NCBI GenBank assembly: GCA_002293625.1
Contig: DBDP01000051.1
Location: forward strand, 1 to 11,920
Length of the DNA stretch: 11,920 nt
Direction of reading: 5' to 3'
DNA from: Clostridiales bacterium UBA929
Lineage (GTDB): Bacteria > Bacillota > Clostridia > Oscillospirales > UBA929
Made by a program: the position numbers and the translations under genes. The first letter of the stretch is position 1. The number at the start of each line of letters is the position of its first letter. Shown piece after piece: positions 6,392 through 11,920 of this stretch. The notes below the pieces were generated by a model that was not told where the DNA came from, did no database searches, and saw nothing but the letters and a program-made list of their open reading frames with translations.

Positions 6392-7665
6392 ACAATCACT
6401 CCTGACGATTTTCCGATGTCCCTTCGGTAAAACGCTCCGTCAAACCGAACGGCATCTATATGAGCGTAAACATGCCGGAGCGCCTCCGACAGCGTCTTTT
6501 TTACGGCGCAGAGCGCGAGGACGCGCCCTCCGTTTGTCATGAGGTTCCCGTCTTTGTCAAAAGCCGTTCCGGCATGGAAGGGCAGAATGTCCGGCGGCAG
6601 CGCGTCTAATCCGGTTATCGGAAGCCCCGTGCGGTAGCCGCCCGGATACCCGCCGCTCGCGAGAACCACGCAGGCGCAGGCGCCGTCCGACCAAACCGGC
6701 GTAACCGGCGTCCCTTCCCCAATCGCGATAACCAGCTCCAGCAAATCGCTTTCCAAGAGCGGCAGCAATGCCTGCGCCTCCGGGTCACCGAAGCGGGCGT
6801 TGTATTCAATCACCTTCGGACCATCCGCCGTCAGCATCAGTTCGAAATACAAAACGCCGCAAAATGGGCGTCCTTCGCTCCGCATGGCGTCGACGGTCGG
6901 TCGGAAGATCTCGCGCATACACCGCTCGGCCAATTCCGGCGTGTAGTCCGGCACGGGGGTGATTACACCCATGCCGCCGGTGTTCAAGCCCTCGTCGCCG
7001 TCCAGCGCGCGCTTATGGTCGCGGGAGGCGGGCATCGGGTAAACTGTTTTGCCGTCGGTGAAGCAGAGCGCCGTAACTTCGCGCCCGGTCATATACTCCT
7101 CGATGACGACCTGCTTTCCCGCACCGCCGAAGCGTTCGCCCTCCATCATCCCGCGCAGGGTGTCCTCGGCGGCCTCGGCGCTGTGAACGATCACCGCGCC
7201 CTTGCCGACCGCAAGTCCGTCCGCTTTAATCACAAGCGGTTTTTCCGGCGACGGCGCTTGCGCCGCGGCATAGGCGACGGCGGCATCGCAGTCGGTGAAG
7301 ACTTCGTATGCGGCGGTGGGGATGCCGTACTTTTTCATCAGGTTTTTCGCGAAAATTTTGCTCCACTCGATCTCGGCCGCGGCTTTCGTCGGTCCGAACG
7401 CGCGCAGACCAGCGGCCTGACAGGCATCCACCAGCCCCAGCGCGAGCGGGTCGTCCGACGCGACTACGACATACTCAATGCCGTTTTGCGAAGCCCACGC
7501 GACCAGTGCGTCTACGTCGGTCGCTTTAATTGGAACGCATTCGCCGAGCCGTGCCATTCCGGCATTGCCGGGGGCGCAGTACAGCTTTGTACATCGTTTG
7601 CTTTGGGTCAGTTTCCAAGCGAGGGCGTGTTCGCGACCGCCGCCGCCGACCAGTAAGATATTCAT
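6388..7665 (-). CDS. purD: Phosphoribosylamine-glycine ligase (GAR synthetase)
   Basis: 425 residues from ATG 7665, with AAGGGG about 6-7 bases upstream; an upstream in-frame ATG at 7740 lies outside the promoter-defined transcript and is rejected. PurD joins phosphoribosylamine and glycine using ATP, the second step of purine synthesis. Visible motifs are the N-domain P-loop-like VGGGGREHA (6-14), the clostridial variant VVVASDDPLALGLVDA (66-81) in place of GPExPLxxG, the ATP-grasp segments VIKADGLAVGKGAVI (145-159) and VIEEYMTGREVTAL (187-200), DHKRALDGDEGLNTGGMG (216-233), and the metal-site signature VIEYNARFGDPEAQ (285-298). Full length and intact. Unusually, no other pur gene is adjacent: it is first in a unit with a GH51 glycosidase, joined by a 4-bp ATGA overlap. 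It has its own SigA promoter and a short 5' leader, too short to hold a purine riboswitch. Confidence 0.97.
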   Translation of the reverse strand: MNILLVGGGGREHALAWKLTQSKRCTKLYCAPGNAGMARLGECVPIKATDVDALVAWASQNGIEYVVVASDDPLALGLVDACQAAGLRAFGPTKAAAEIEWSKIFAKNLMKKYGIPTAAYEVFTDCDAAVAYAAAQAPSPEKPLVIKADGLAVGKGAVIVHSAEAAEDTLRGMMEGERFGGAGKQVVIEEYMTGREVTALCFTDGKTVYPMPASRDHKRALDGDEGLNTGGMGVITPVPDYTPELAERCMREIFRPTVDAMRSEGRPFCGVLYFELMLTADGPKVIEYNARFGDPEAQALLPLLESDLLELVIAIGEGTPVTPVWSDGACACVVLASGGYPGGYRTGLPITGLDALPPDILPFHAGTAFDKDGNLMTNGGRVLALCAVKKTLSEALRHVYAHIDAVRFDGAFYRRDIGKSSGVIV

Positions 7666-7699
7666 CCCGTTCCCCTTTATATACAGAAGTAACGGGGAT

Positions 7700-7728
7700 A
7701 TTCTATCATATATATACGGATAGGACAA
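7700..7728 (-). promoter_or_regulatory. SigA promoter of purD-abfA
   Basis: On the minus strand, TTGTCC (plus 7723-7728), a 17-bp spacer ending in TGA (extended -10 element), then TAGAAT (plus 7700-7705). It is back-to-back with the GH26 promoter: the two -35 boxes are 21 bp apart. Confidence 0.75.
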
Positions 7729-7742
7729 GCAGAAAAACAAGC

Positions 7743-7801
7743 CGCGTTCTTGTCAAACGCGACTCAATGCGATATAATAAGCCCCTACTGATAAAGGGAG
7801 G
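7743..7801 (+). promoter_or_regulatory. SigA promoter, flanking inverted repeat and RBS of the GH26 gene
   Basis: TTGTCA (7750-7755), a 17-bp spacer and a perfect TATAAT (7773-7778), followed by GGGAGG (7796-7801) six bases before the ATG at 7808. The inverted repeat CGCGTT-N7-AACGCG (7743-7748 and 7756-7761) brackets the -35 hexamer almost exactly, which makes it a candidate operator. The promoter call is strong; the operator is inference. Confidence 0.8.
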
Positions 7802-7807
7802 CACACT

Positions 7808-9415
7808 ATGAAACATATAGGATTTCGCTCCATCTCATTGCTGCTCGCGGTGGTACTGTTCACACTCGCCGGATGCGGCGCAACCCCGTCTGAAACGGGT
7901 CAACTCGGCGCGGCAAGCGACGTAACTGAAGGGGACGCGGCGAAAGAAACGCCGTTTAAGGGAACGACAACAGAGCGTGAGCGTCTGCCCCGCCCGGCTT
8001 ATGAGCCGCCGAAACAGTTTATCCCGGACGGTCCGACGCCCGACCCGATTACGCTTCAGGCTGCCGACGCGGCTATTTCCGGCAGTTTGCGAGTGACGGG
8101 CGACGGCGGCGTTGGGATGTTTGAGCAGAAAGACCCGAACGATAAGCTAACGTTCACCGTGGAGATAGAGCGGGAAGGGTTTTACCGGCTGGAGTTTGAA
8201 TCCAAATCCTCCGGCGGTTACAAAGAGAACAACGTACATATCGACGGCAGCCCCGCCGGGGCGCTGGTGACCGACAGTATGGACTACGCGCCGTCTTCTA
8301 TGCAACACATCTACCTAACAGAGGGAACGCATACCGTCGCGCTGACGGCGGTGTGGGGCTGGATCGCCGTGAAATCACTGACCATATCGCCGGAGGAGGC
8401 TTCGGACGGCTCGGAGTTTTACGTGCCGATTGCGCTTACGAACCCGAACGCCGACGACAACGCGCTGGGACTGATGAGCTACCTCGCGATGAATTATGGC
8501 AAAACAAGTCTCGCGGGGCAGCAGAGCCAAGGCGACTGGGCAAACGACCACGGGCTGTTCGGCGGCGAGGCGGAGCTGATCTATGAGCAAACGGGCAAGC
8601 GTCCCGCCGTAATTGGCTTAGACATGATCGACTATTCGCCGTCCCGCGTTGCGAACGGCACGAACTCAAGCGAGGTGGAGGCGGCAATCGAGGCGTGGGA
8701 AAACAACGCCATCGTGACCTTCTGCTGGCACTGGAACGCGCCGGAGGACTATATCACCGGTACGTGGTGGAGCGCTTTTTACACCGAGCATGTACGGGAG
8801 GGCTTCTTTAAGAAGATCATGGACGGCGATGACCCGGCGGGGTACAACATGCTGGTGCGCGACATAGACGCCATCGCGGAGGAACTGGCCATCCTGCGGG
8901 ACGCGGGCGTGCCGGTGCTGTGGCGTCCGCTGCACGAAGCCAGCGGCGGCTGGTTTTGGTGGGGCACCGACAGAACATCGTATCTGAAACTGTATGAGCT
9001 GCTTTATGACCGTCTGACGAACCACCATAACCTAACCAACCTGATTTGGGTTTGGAACGGGCAGCACAAAGATTGGTATCCGGGCGACGATATGGTAGAC
9101 ATCATCGGAGAGGACGTGTATGCCGAGCAGCGTTCCTACGCCTCGCAAGTCAACCGCTTCCTGACCGCCGAATCGTACACCGACGCGCCGAAAATCATCA
9201 CGCTTTCGGAAAACGGCGTGCTGTTCGATCCCGATCTTGCGGCGCGGGACGGCGCGCGCTGGAGTTGGTGGTGCGTATGGAACGGCGACTTCGTAAACAG
9301 CGAAGACTACACCGAACTGTCGATGCTGAAAAAAGTGTACGACAGCGAGCTTGTCACTACCCACGACGAACTGCCGGACTTGAAGAATTATCCGATTTAC
9401 GTGGACGGGGAATAG
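7808..9415 (+). CDS. Surface lipoprotein beta-mannanase, GH26, with N-terminal CBM-like module
   Basis: 535 residues from ATG 7808. The signal peptide ends in lipobox LAGC (acylated Cys23), so the enzyme is tethered outside the membrane. A low-complexity Pro/Thr/Glu linker (about 25-80) precedes a beta-sandwich module (about 82-195: 'ITLQAADAAISG ... FTVEIEREGFYRLEFESKS ... VNIDG-like VHIDG ... HTVALTAVWGWIAVKSLTI') with the look of family 35/6-type carbohydrate-binding modules. The catalytic GH26 barrel spans about 205-515: VTFCWHWNAPED (303-314), the acid/base Glu377 in WRPLHEASGGWFWWG, LIWVWNG (412-418), GEDVY (434-438), the nucleophile Glu468 in ITLSENG, and WSWWCVWNGDF (485-495). It should cut beta-1,4-mannan, glucomannan or galactomannan. 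Other GH26 activities exist, so mannanase is the likely but not proven specificity. The gene is a single unit, divergent from purD-abfA. Confidence 0.93.
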   Translation: MKHIGFRSISLLLAVVLFTLAGCGATPSETGQLGAASDVTEGDAAKETPFKGTTTERERLPRPAYEPPKQFIPDGPTPDPITLQAADAAISGSLRVTGDGGVGMFEQKDPNDKLTFTVEIEREGFYRLEFESKSSGGYKENNVHIDGSPAGALVTDSMDYAPSSMQHIYLTEGTHTVALTAVWGWIAVKSLTISPEEASDGSEFYVPIALTNPNADDNALGLMSYLAMNYGKTSLAGQQSQGDWANDHGLFGGEAELIYEQTGKRPAVIGLDMIDYSPSRVANGTNSSEVEAAIEAWENNAIVTFCWHWNAPEDYITGTWWSAFYTEHVREGFFKKIMDGDDPAGYNMLVRDIDAIAEELAILRDAGVPVLWRPLHEASGGWFWWGTDRTSYLKLYELLYDRLTNHHNLTNLIWVWNGQHKDWYPGDDMVDIIGEDVYAEQRSYASQVNRFLTAESYTDAPKIITLSENGVLFDPDLAARDGARWSWWCVWNGDFVNSEDYTELSMLKKVYDSELVTTHDELPDLKNYPIYVDGE

Positions 9416-9427
9416 ATTTACATTACT

Positions 9428-9459
9428 AGCGCATATCCATCGGATTATCGCGCTTTCTT
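9428..9459 (+). terminator. Probable terminator of the GH26 gene, shared with the end of the GNAT pair
   Basis: An imperfect stem with AGCGC (9428-9432) pairing with GCGCT (9450-9454) and inner ATA-TCC/GGA-TAT-type pairing with two bulges, followed on the plus strand by TTCTTTTC. It lies in the short convergent gap and overlaps the last codons of the minus-strand GNAT gene (stop at 9445-9447). Confidence 0.4.
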
Positions 9460-9873
9460 TTCAAGTCGTTGCGTCATGCCGCAACCCCTCGTATCGTCCG
9501 GGCGTCTTTCAAACCCGAATTTCTCATAAAACCCTTCTTTGCCCTTCGCGGCCATGAGGTCAACTTGAATGAGGTAGCCGCTTTTTAAGTTACTTCGAAT
9601 ATACCGCAGCAGTCTCTCCATCATGGCTTTCCCGATACCCATGCCCTGATACTCCGGCAGCACGAGTACATCGGCGACAAAGACGACGTAACCCCCGTCG
9701 GACACGAGACGCGCCATCCCGACGGTGGTTTCGCCGTCTTTTGCCGCGACAATATACACGCTGTTTCTAAGCCCCACCCTGATTTGATCGGGGTGTACTT
9801 GCAGCCATCCGGCGGAATCGCGCAGTTTAACACAGTCCTCCGCCGAAACGGTGTTTACGTATGTAATGTTCAT
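9445..9873 (-). CDS. GNAT family N-acetyltransferase (second gene of pair)
   Basis: 142 residues from ATG 9873, with GGGGGG about 6 bases upstream; a GTG at 9903 is in frame but lies deep in the upstream gene and gives a non-family N-terminus. The fold is a single GNAT domain: an N-terminal beta strand (MNITYVNTVS), VADVLVLPEYQGMGIGKAMM (67-86) carrying the acetyl-CoA-binding Q-x-x-G-x-G loop (QGMGIG, 76-81), and the terminal GFYEKFGF (114-121). It resembles the small YhbS/YpeA-like acetyltransferases; the acceptor substrate cannot be told. Its ATG overlaps the stop of the upstream GNAT gene as ATGA, so the two are translationally coupled. Confidence 0.92.
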   Translation of the reverse strand: MNITYVNTVSAEDCVKLRDSAGWLQVHPDQIRVGLRNSVYIVAAKDGETTVGMARLVSDGGYVVFVADVLVLPEYQGMGIGKAMMERLLRYIRSNLKSGYLIQVDLMAAKGKEGFYEKFGFERRPDDTRGCGMTQRLEKKAR

Positions 9874-10616
9874 GTTGCGCCCCCCTTCTTCACCCGGTAC
9901 CAATAGGAATATACCAATTGATACCCCATTTTATTGTATAAGCTCAACGCGATTTTATTGCTTTGAACCACCTGTAAATAAGACATATGCGCGCCGAGGC
10001 GTGCCGCCGCAGCCAAAAGCGACTGGCATATCTCCCTGCCGTAACCCTTCCCTCGCTGCGCTTCGTCCACGACGATGTTCAAAAGCGCCGCGGTTCCGCG
10101 TTCAATGACGCACGCCCCACAGGCGACGGTTTTTTCGTCTTTCACGATGCGCCCACAGATCATCGGGGCTTTCACGTTTTGGAGGATCCGCTTTGCCGTG
10201 TCCTTCGTTACACTGTCGGTATGGCGGCTGAACGAGAAGTATGCGTTCAACCATTCATCATCGGCATAGCTTGCAATCACGCAGTCGCCGAACGGGAAAT
10301 CCCGCATCTCCATTTCCATTAAATGCGTCGGCGTCACGACAGTATATCCCAGCCGGTCAAGCTCCCGGTCTATCTGCGGGTCGGTACCGTCGGTCAGCTT
10401 GAAAACGCAAGGCAACCCTTGCGCGAAGTAGCGGCGTTCGCACTCGGCGATTTTTTCTTGCAAGTCAAGCGCCGACGGATAGAGCGGGCTGACCGAGTTC
10501 GCGCGGTTGGTGTAACCGTTCGCGAAGCGGAGTACCCATCCGTCATAGAGCTGCGTTTGCAACGCGGGGTGCGAATTGAGGGACAGCTCCTCATAACATA
10601 AAATGACCGGATTCAT
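9870..10616 (-). CDS. GNAT family N-acetyltransferase, Rv0428c-like two-part protein (first gene of pair)
   Basis: 248 residues from ATG 10616, with a very strong AAGGAGGAGG (10623-10632) six bases upstream. The N-terminal half (1-105) has the signature 'DGWVLRFANGYTNRANSVSPLY' (25-46) seen in Rv0428c-type acetyltransferases, where it forms a degenerate GNAT-like half. The C-terminal half (about 112-245) is a canonical GNAT domain: VIERGTAALLNIVVDEAQRGKGYGREI (170-196), with the acetyl-CoA loop RGKGYG (188-193), then LQVVQSNKIALSLYNKMGY (214-232). Cytoplasmic, substrate unknown. It starts directly downstream of a terminator-like hairpin, which suggests attenuated expression, and is coupled to a second GNAT gene. 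Confidence 0.93.
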   Translation of the reverse strand: MNPVILCYEELSLNSHPALQTQLYDGWVLRFANGYTNRANSVSPLYPSALDLQEKIAECERRYFAQGLPCVFKLTDGTDPQIDRELDRLGYTVVTPTHLMEMEMRDFPFGDCVIASYADDEWLNAYFSFSRHTDSVTKDTAKRILQNVKAPMICGRIVKDEKTVACGACVIERGTAALLNIVVDEAQRGKGYGREICQSLLAAAARLGAHMSYLQVVQSNKIALSLYNKMGYQLVYSYWYRVKKGGAT

Positions 10617-10632
10617 GCCGCGCCTCCTCCTT

Positions 10633-10677
10633 AAAAAATAATAAACGGTTGAAAGCTATAAGCAGTTCTCAACCGTT
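10633..10677 (-). terminator. Intrinsic-terminator-like hairpin in the leader of the GNAT pair
   Basis: On the minus strand AACGGTTGA (plus 10669-10677) pairs perfectly with TCAACCGTT (plus 10644-10652) around a 16-nt loop; the stem can extend by a G-U and an A-U pair. It is followed by TTATTATTTTTT (ending at 10633), which is directly adjacent to the ribosome binding site AAGGAGGAGG at 10623-10632. No promoter can fit between this hairpin and the start codon, so the GNAT genes must be read through it. This is the arrangement of an attenuator. Confidence 0.6.
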
Positions 10678-10700
10678 CCACAAAATAGCGCGATACAGCG

Positions 10701-10790
10701 TTACTTAGTTAAACACAGCGAAAGCCCGCCGTCTGCCGAGATTCCTCGGACGGCTGCGCGCTTACGTGTTTCTGTAAAGCTGTACAGCAT
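10701..10790 (-). CDS. Possible 29-residue leader peptide upstream of the GNAT pair
   Basis: A short open frame from ATG 10790 to TAA 10701-10703, entirely within the transcript predicted from the promoter at 10825-10853. The peptide begins MLYSFTETRKRAAVRG and ends LSLCLTK. Only a weak purine-rich stretch (AAGAGAAGAG) about nine bases upstream could act as a ribosome binding site. The frame spans the whole imperfect hairpin at 10711-10771, so a translating ribosome would melt that structure. I recognise no known leader peptide. It may be translated, or it may be a chance open frame inside a structured RNA. Confidence 0.35.
   Translation of the reverse strand: MLYSFTETRKRAAVRGISADGGLSLCLTK
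10711..10771 (-). promoter_or_regulatory. Long imperfect RNA hairpin in the leader of the GNAT pair
   Basis: Reading the minus strand, four helices stack in order: AAACAC (plus 10766-10771) with GTGTTT (10711-10716); AGCG (10759-10762) with CGCT (10717-10720); GCCGTC (10749-10754) with GACGGC (10728-10733); and CGAG with CTCG closing a GAAT loop. Small internal loops or bulges (GTA, CGCA/GGGCTTT, GCA) separate them. Just upstream are GAGC-GAA-GCTC and the palindrome GCTGTACAGC (10779-10788). I could not match it to a known riboswitch consensus (T-box, c-di-GMP, ykkC, THF were considered). Confidence 0.55.
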
Positions 10791-10824
10791 CGAGCTTCGC
10801 TCTTCTCTTAAATGAGTTTTTTCC

Positions 10825-10853
10825 AGTATACTCCGGCGTTCCGGGGTTGTCAA
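10825..10853 (-). promoter_or_regulatory. Consensus SigA promoter of the GNAT leader
   Basis: On the minus strand, a perfect TTGACA (plus 10848-10853), a 17-bp spacer and TATACT (plus 10825-10830). The start would fall near 10818, giving a leader of about 200 nt before the ATG at 10616. It is back-to-back with the padR promoter, with about 30 AT-rich bases between the two -35 boxes. The interval 10617-10994 therefore contains regulatory DNA and leader RNA rather than a missed large gene. Confidence 0.85.
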
Positions 10854-10883
10854 GAAATCTTTAGAACTTTTTTCAAATACCAC

Positions 10884-10912
10884 TTGACAAACAATATTGT
10901 GCAGTGTATAGT
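10884..10912 (+). promoter_or_regulatory. SigA promoter of the padR operon with candidate operators
   Basis: TTGACA (10884-10889), a 17-bp spacer and TATAGT (10907-10912). The spacer holds the perfect palindrome ACAATATTGT (10891-10900). TGTATAGTAT (10905-10914) covers the -10 and recurs in inverted form as ATACGATACA (10947-10956), nine of ten positions matching. PadR proteins commonly repress their own promoters, so these are candidate self-operators. Confidence 0.8.
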
Positions 10913-10958
10913 ATGTATTGCGAGGTATTATTCGCCGCGCAGTATTATACGATACACA

Positions 10959-10977
10959 GCTCCGCGGGACGCGGAGC
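10959..10977 (+). promoter_or_regulatory. GC-rich stem-loop in the padR 5' leader
   Basis: GCTCCGC (10959-10965) pairs perfectly with GCGGAGC (10971-10977) around GGGAC, ending five bases before the AAGGGGG ribosome binding site of padR. There is no T-tract after it, so it is not a terminator. It could stabilise the mRNA or modulate ribosome access. Confidence 0.4.
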
Positions 10978-10994
10978 GAAAAGGGGGAAGCGGG

Positions 10995-11321
10995 ATGGAC
11001 GCGCAACTCAAGCGCGGGCTTTTGGACGCCTGTCTGTTGGCCATATTGGCGCAAGGCGAGTCTTACGGCTACAGAATCTCACAGAGTGCCGAGCAGTTTA
11101 TGCCGATGAGCGAATCCACATTGTACCCGATTCTGCGGCGAATGGAGCAGCAGGGGCATTTGGAAACGCGGCAGCAGGAGTACAACGGACGGCTGCGGAA
11201 ATACTACCGCATAACGCCGGGGGGAGAGGAAAGGCTGCGCACCTTCCGAACGGAATGGGGAGAGGTTAAGCGAATGGTGGACTATATCATGGGAGAGGAT
11301 GAGGAAAATGACGCGCAGTGA
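10995..11321 (+). CDS. PadR family transcriptional regulator
   Basis: 108 residues from ATG 10995, with GGGGG seven bases upstream; upstream in-frame ATGs are excluded because they lie before the promoter. The protein is a short (subfamily-2-type) PadR: an N-terminal helix LKRGLLDACLLAILAQGESYGYRI (5-28), recognition helix SESTLYPILRRMEQQGHLE (39-57), wing NGRLRKYYRITPGGEERL (64-81), and a dimerising C-terminal helix. It binds DNA as a dimer, usually as a repressor of its own operon. The gene overlaps the following HAAS gene by 14 bp. PadR genes next to HAAS/DUF1700 and DUF4097 genes are a recurring Firmicutes arrangement thought to respond to envelope conditions. Confidence 0.95.
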   Translation: MDAQLKRGLLDACLLAILAQGESYGYRISQSAEQFMPMSESTLYPILRRMEQQGHLETRQQEYNGRLRKYYRITPGGEERLRTFRTEWGEVKRMVDYIMGEDEENDAQ

Positions 11322-11916
11322 GTTCATGTGGGGGCTTGCCAACGCTTTGGCCGGGCTTCCGCAAAGTGAGATCTCGCGGATCACCGAATACTACGACGAG
11401 ATCTTCAACGAGGCGATCGACGAAGGCAAGACAGAGGAAGAAGTCTGCGCGTCGCTTGGCAGTCCGGAGGACATCGCGGAGCGCGTCCGTGCCGAAATGG
11501 CGTTTGTCCGCGCCGAGCAGAAGCCGGACGCAAAATCAATGAACGCGGTCTTACTGGTGATTATCGGGCTGTTCGCCCTGCCGATCGGCATTCCGATCGC
11601 CATCGCGCTGGTTTCTGTGATGTTCGGTCTGTTCGTCGCCGCTTTGGCGGTGGTTTTCGCGTTCGGTGCCGCCGTAGTCGCGGTCGGTATCGCGGGACTC
11701 GCGTGTATGGTCGGAGGCGTGCTTACCTGCGTCGCCGGCGGACCTTGGTTTGGAATCGCGCTTTTTGGTACCGCGTTGATTCTGTTCGGATTAAGCATTT
11801 TGGGCGGCGTGGGTTCTTACAGCTTGATTCGCGCCATGCTGCGCGGGATTGTCAGGCTTTGCCGTTCGATGTATAACGGCGTTTCGGAGCGGTTGAAGGG
11901 GAGGAAACAGGCATGA
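11308..11916 (+). CDS. HAAS/DUF1700 domain multi-pass membrane protein
   Basis: 202 residues. I chose ATG 11308 (MTRSEFMWGLANALAGLPQS), which fits the family start and has GGGAGAGGA (11291-11299) eight bases upstream; ATG 11299 would sit on that site. Residues 1-65 are the helical HAAS-type domain: 'ALAGLPQSEISRITEYYDEIFNEAIDEGKTEEEVCASLGSPEDIAERV', close to the usual 'L..L...E..EIL.YYEE.F.D....GKSEEEVI..LG.P..IA..I' pattern. Residues about 80-175 are hydrophobic and Gly/Ala/Val-rich with three to four membrane segments, and the tail is basic. It probably works with the upstream PadR as a membrane-linked signalling partner. The stop overlaps the next ATG (ATGA). Confidence 0.92.
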   Translation: MTRSEFMWGLANALAGLPQSEISRITEYYDEIFNEAIDEGKTEEEVCASLGSPEDIAERVRAEMAFVRAEQKPDAKSMNAVLLVIIGLFALPIGIPIAIALVSVMFGLFVAALAVVFAFGAAVVAVGIAGLACMVGGVLTCVAGGPWFGIALFGTALILFGLSILGGVGSYSLIRAMLRGIVRLCRSMYNGVSERLKGRKQA

Positions 11917-11920
11917 ATAA
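11913..11920 (+). CDS. Start of a third gene of the padR operon (cut by window end)
   Basis: ATG at 11913-11915 overlaps the HAAS stop as ATGA, with GGGGAGG (11898-11904) eight bases upstream. Only the first two codons (Met-Asn) are visible. In relatives the next gene often encodes a DUF4097 adhesin-like repeat protein; that is expectation, not seen here. Confidence 0.6.

Noticed and set aside
5177..6430. Long plus-strand open frame (417 codons) opposite the GH51 gene
   Set aside because: It is antisense to a gene with clear GH51 catalytic motifs; its translation has no recognisable domain and no ribosome binding site. GC-rich codon bias creates open antisense frames.
7015..7656. Plus-strand open frame opposite purD
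   Set aside because: Antisense to conserved PurD motifs; no promoter or ribosome binding site.
10616..10818. T-box, ykkC (guanidine), c-di-GMP or THF riboswitch in the GNAT leader
   Set aside because: None of the conserved core sequences I know for these classes are present, so I left the leader unclassified.
1..11920. CRISPR array, insertion sequence or integrase
   Set aside because: No regularly spaced repeats, no transposase or recombinase motifs, and no repeat of the tRNA-Lys 3' end elsewhere in the window that would mark an attachment site.

Overview
The window looks like chromosomal DNA of a Gram-positive, low-to-mid GC anaerobe of the Clostridia (an Oscillospirales-type gut bacterium is my best guess). 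The evidence is the consensus SigA promoters (TTGNNN, 17 bp, TATAAT-like), strong GGAGG-type ribosome binding sites, three lipoprotein signal peptides, a clostridial-style PurD, plant-polysaccharide glycosidases, and a PadR/HAAS operon. The organism assignment is inference; no marker gene for taxonomy is present.

Layout. (1) 1-2000, plus strand: a tightly packed three-gene AT-rich cassette. It holds the end of an unrecognised protein, a WD40/PQQ-like beta-propeller, and an alpha/alpha-toroid (prenyltransferase/squalene-cyclase-fold) protein. Base composition differs clearly from the rest of the window. (2) 2047-3367, plus strand: a lipoprotein with a transglutaminase-like domain in which all three catalytic triad positions appear substituted, expressed from its own extended -10 promoter. 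(3) 3500-3683, minus strand: a complete tRNA-Lys(TTT) unit with promoter, encoded CCA and terminator. It is followed by a short tandem repeat and a palindrome. (4) 3770-7665, minus strand: purD, then a GH51 alpha-L-arabinofuranosidase coupled to it by an ATGA overlap, then a VanY-type D,D-carboxypeptidase lipoprotein with its own promoter. (5) 7743-9415, plus strand, divergent from purD: a secreted GH26 beta-mannanase lipoprotein with an N-terminal carbohydrate-binding-like module. (6) 9445-10853, minus strand: two GNAT acetyltransferase genes coupled by ATGA. They are preceded by a roughly 200-nt leader with a consensus promoter, a possible 29-codon leader ORF, a long imperfect hairpin, and an intrinsic-terminator-like hairpin directly against the Shine-Dalgarno sequence. 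(7) 10884-11920, plus strand, divergent from the leader: a padR - HAAS/DUF1700 membrane protein operon, with a third gene starting by ATGA overlap at the last bases.

How they fit. The GH26 mannanase (outside, membrane-anchored) and GH51 arabinofuranosidase (inside) point to use of plant hemicelluloses, and the two promoters are back-to-back. VanY and the transglutaminase-like lipoprotein act at or near the cell wall. PadR-HAAS operons are a known envelope-associated regulatory arrangement. The most noteworthy items are the leader in front of the GNAT pair, which looks like a transcription attenuator of a kind I cannot match to a known riboswitch, and the triad-less transglutaminase-like lipoprotein. 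No CRISPR array, insertion sequence, phage gene or rRNA was seen.
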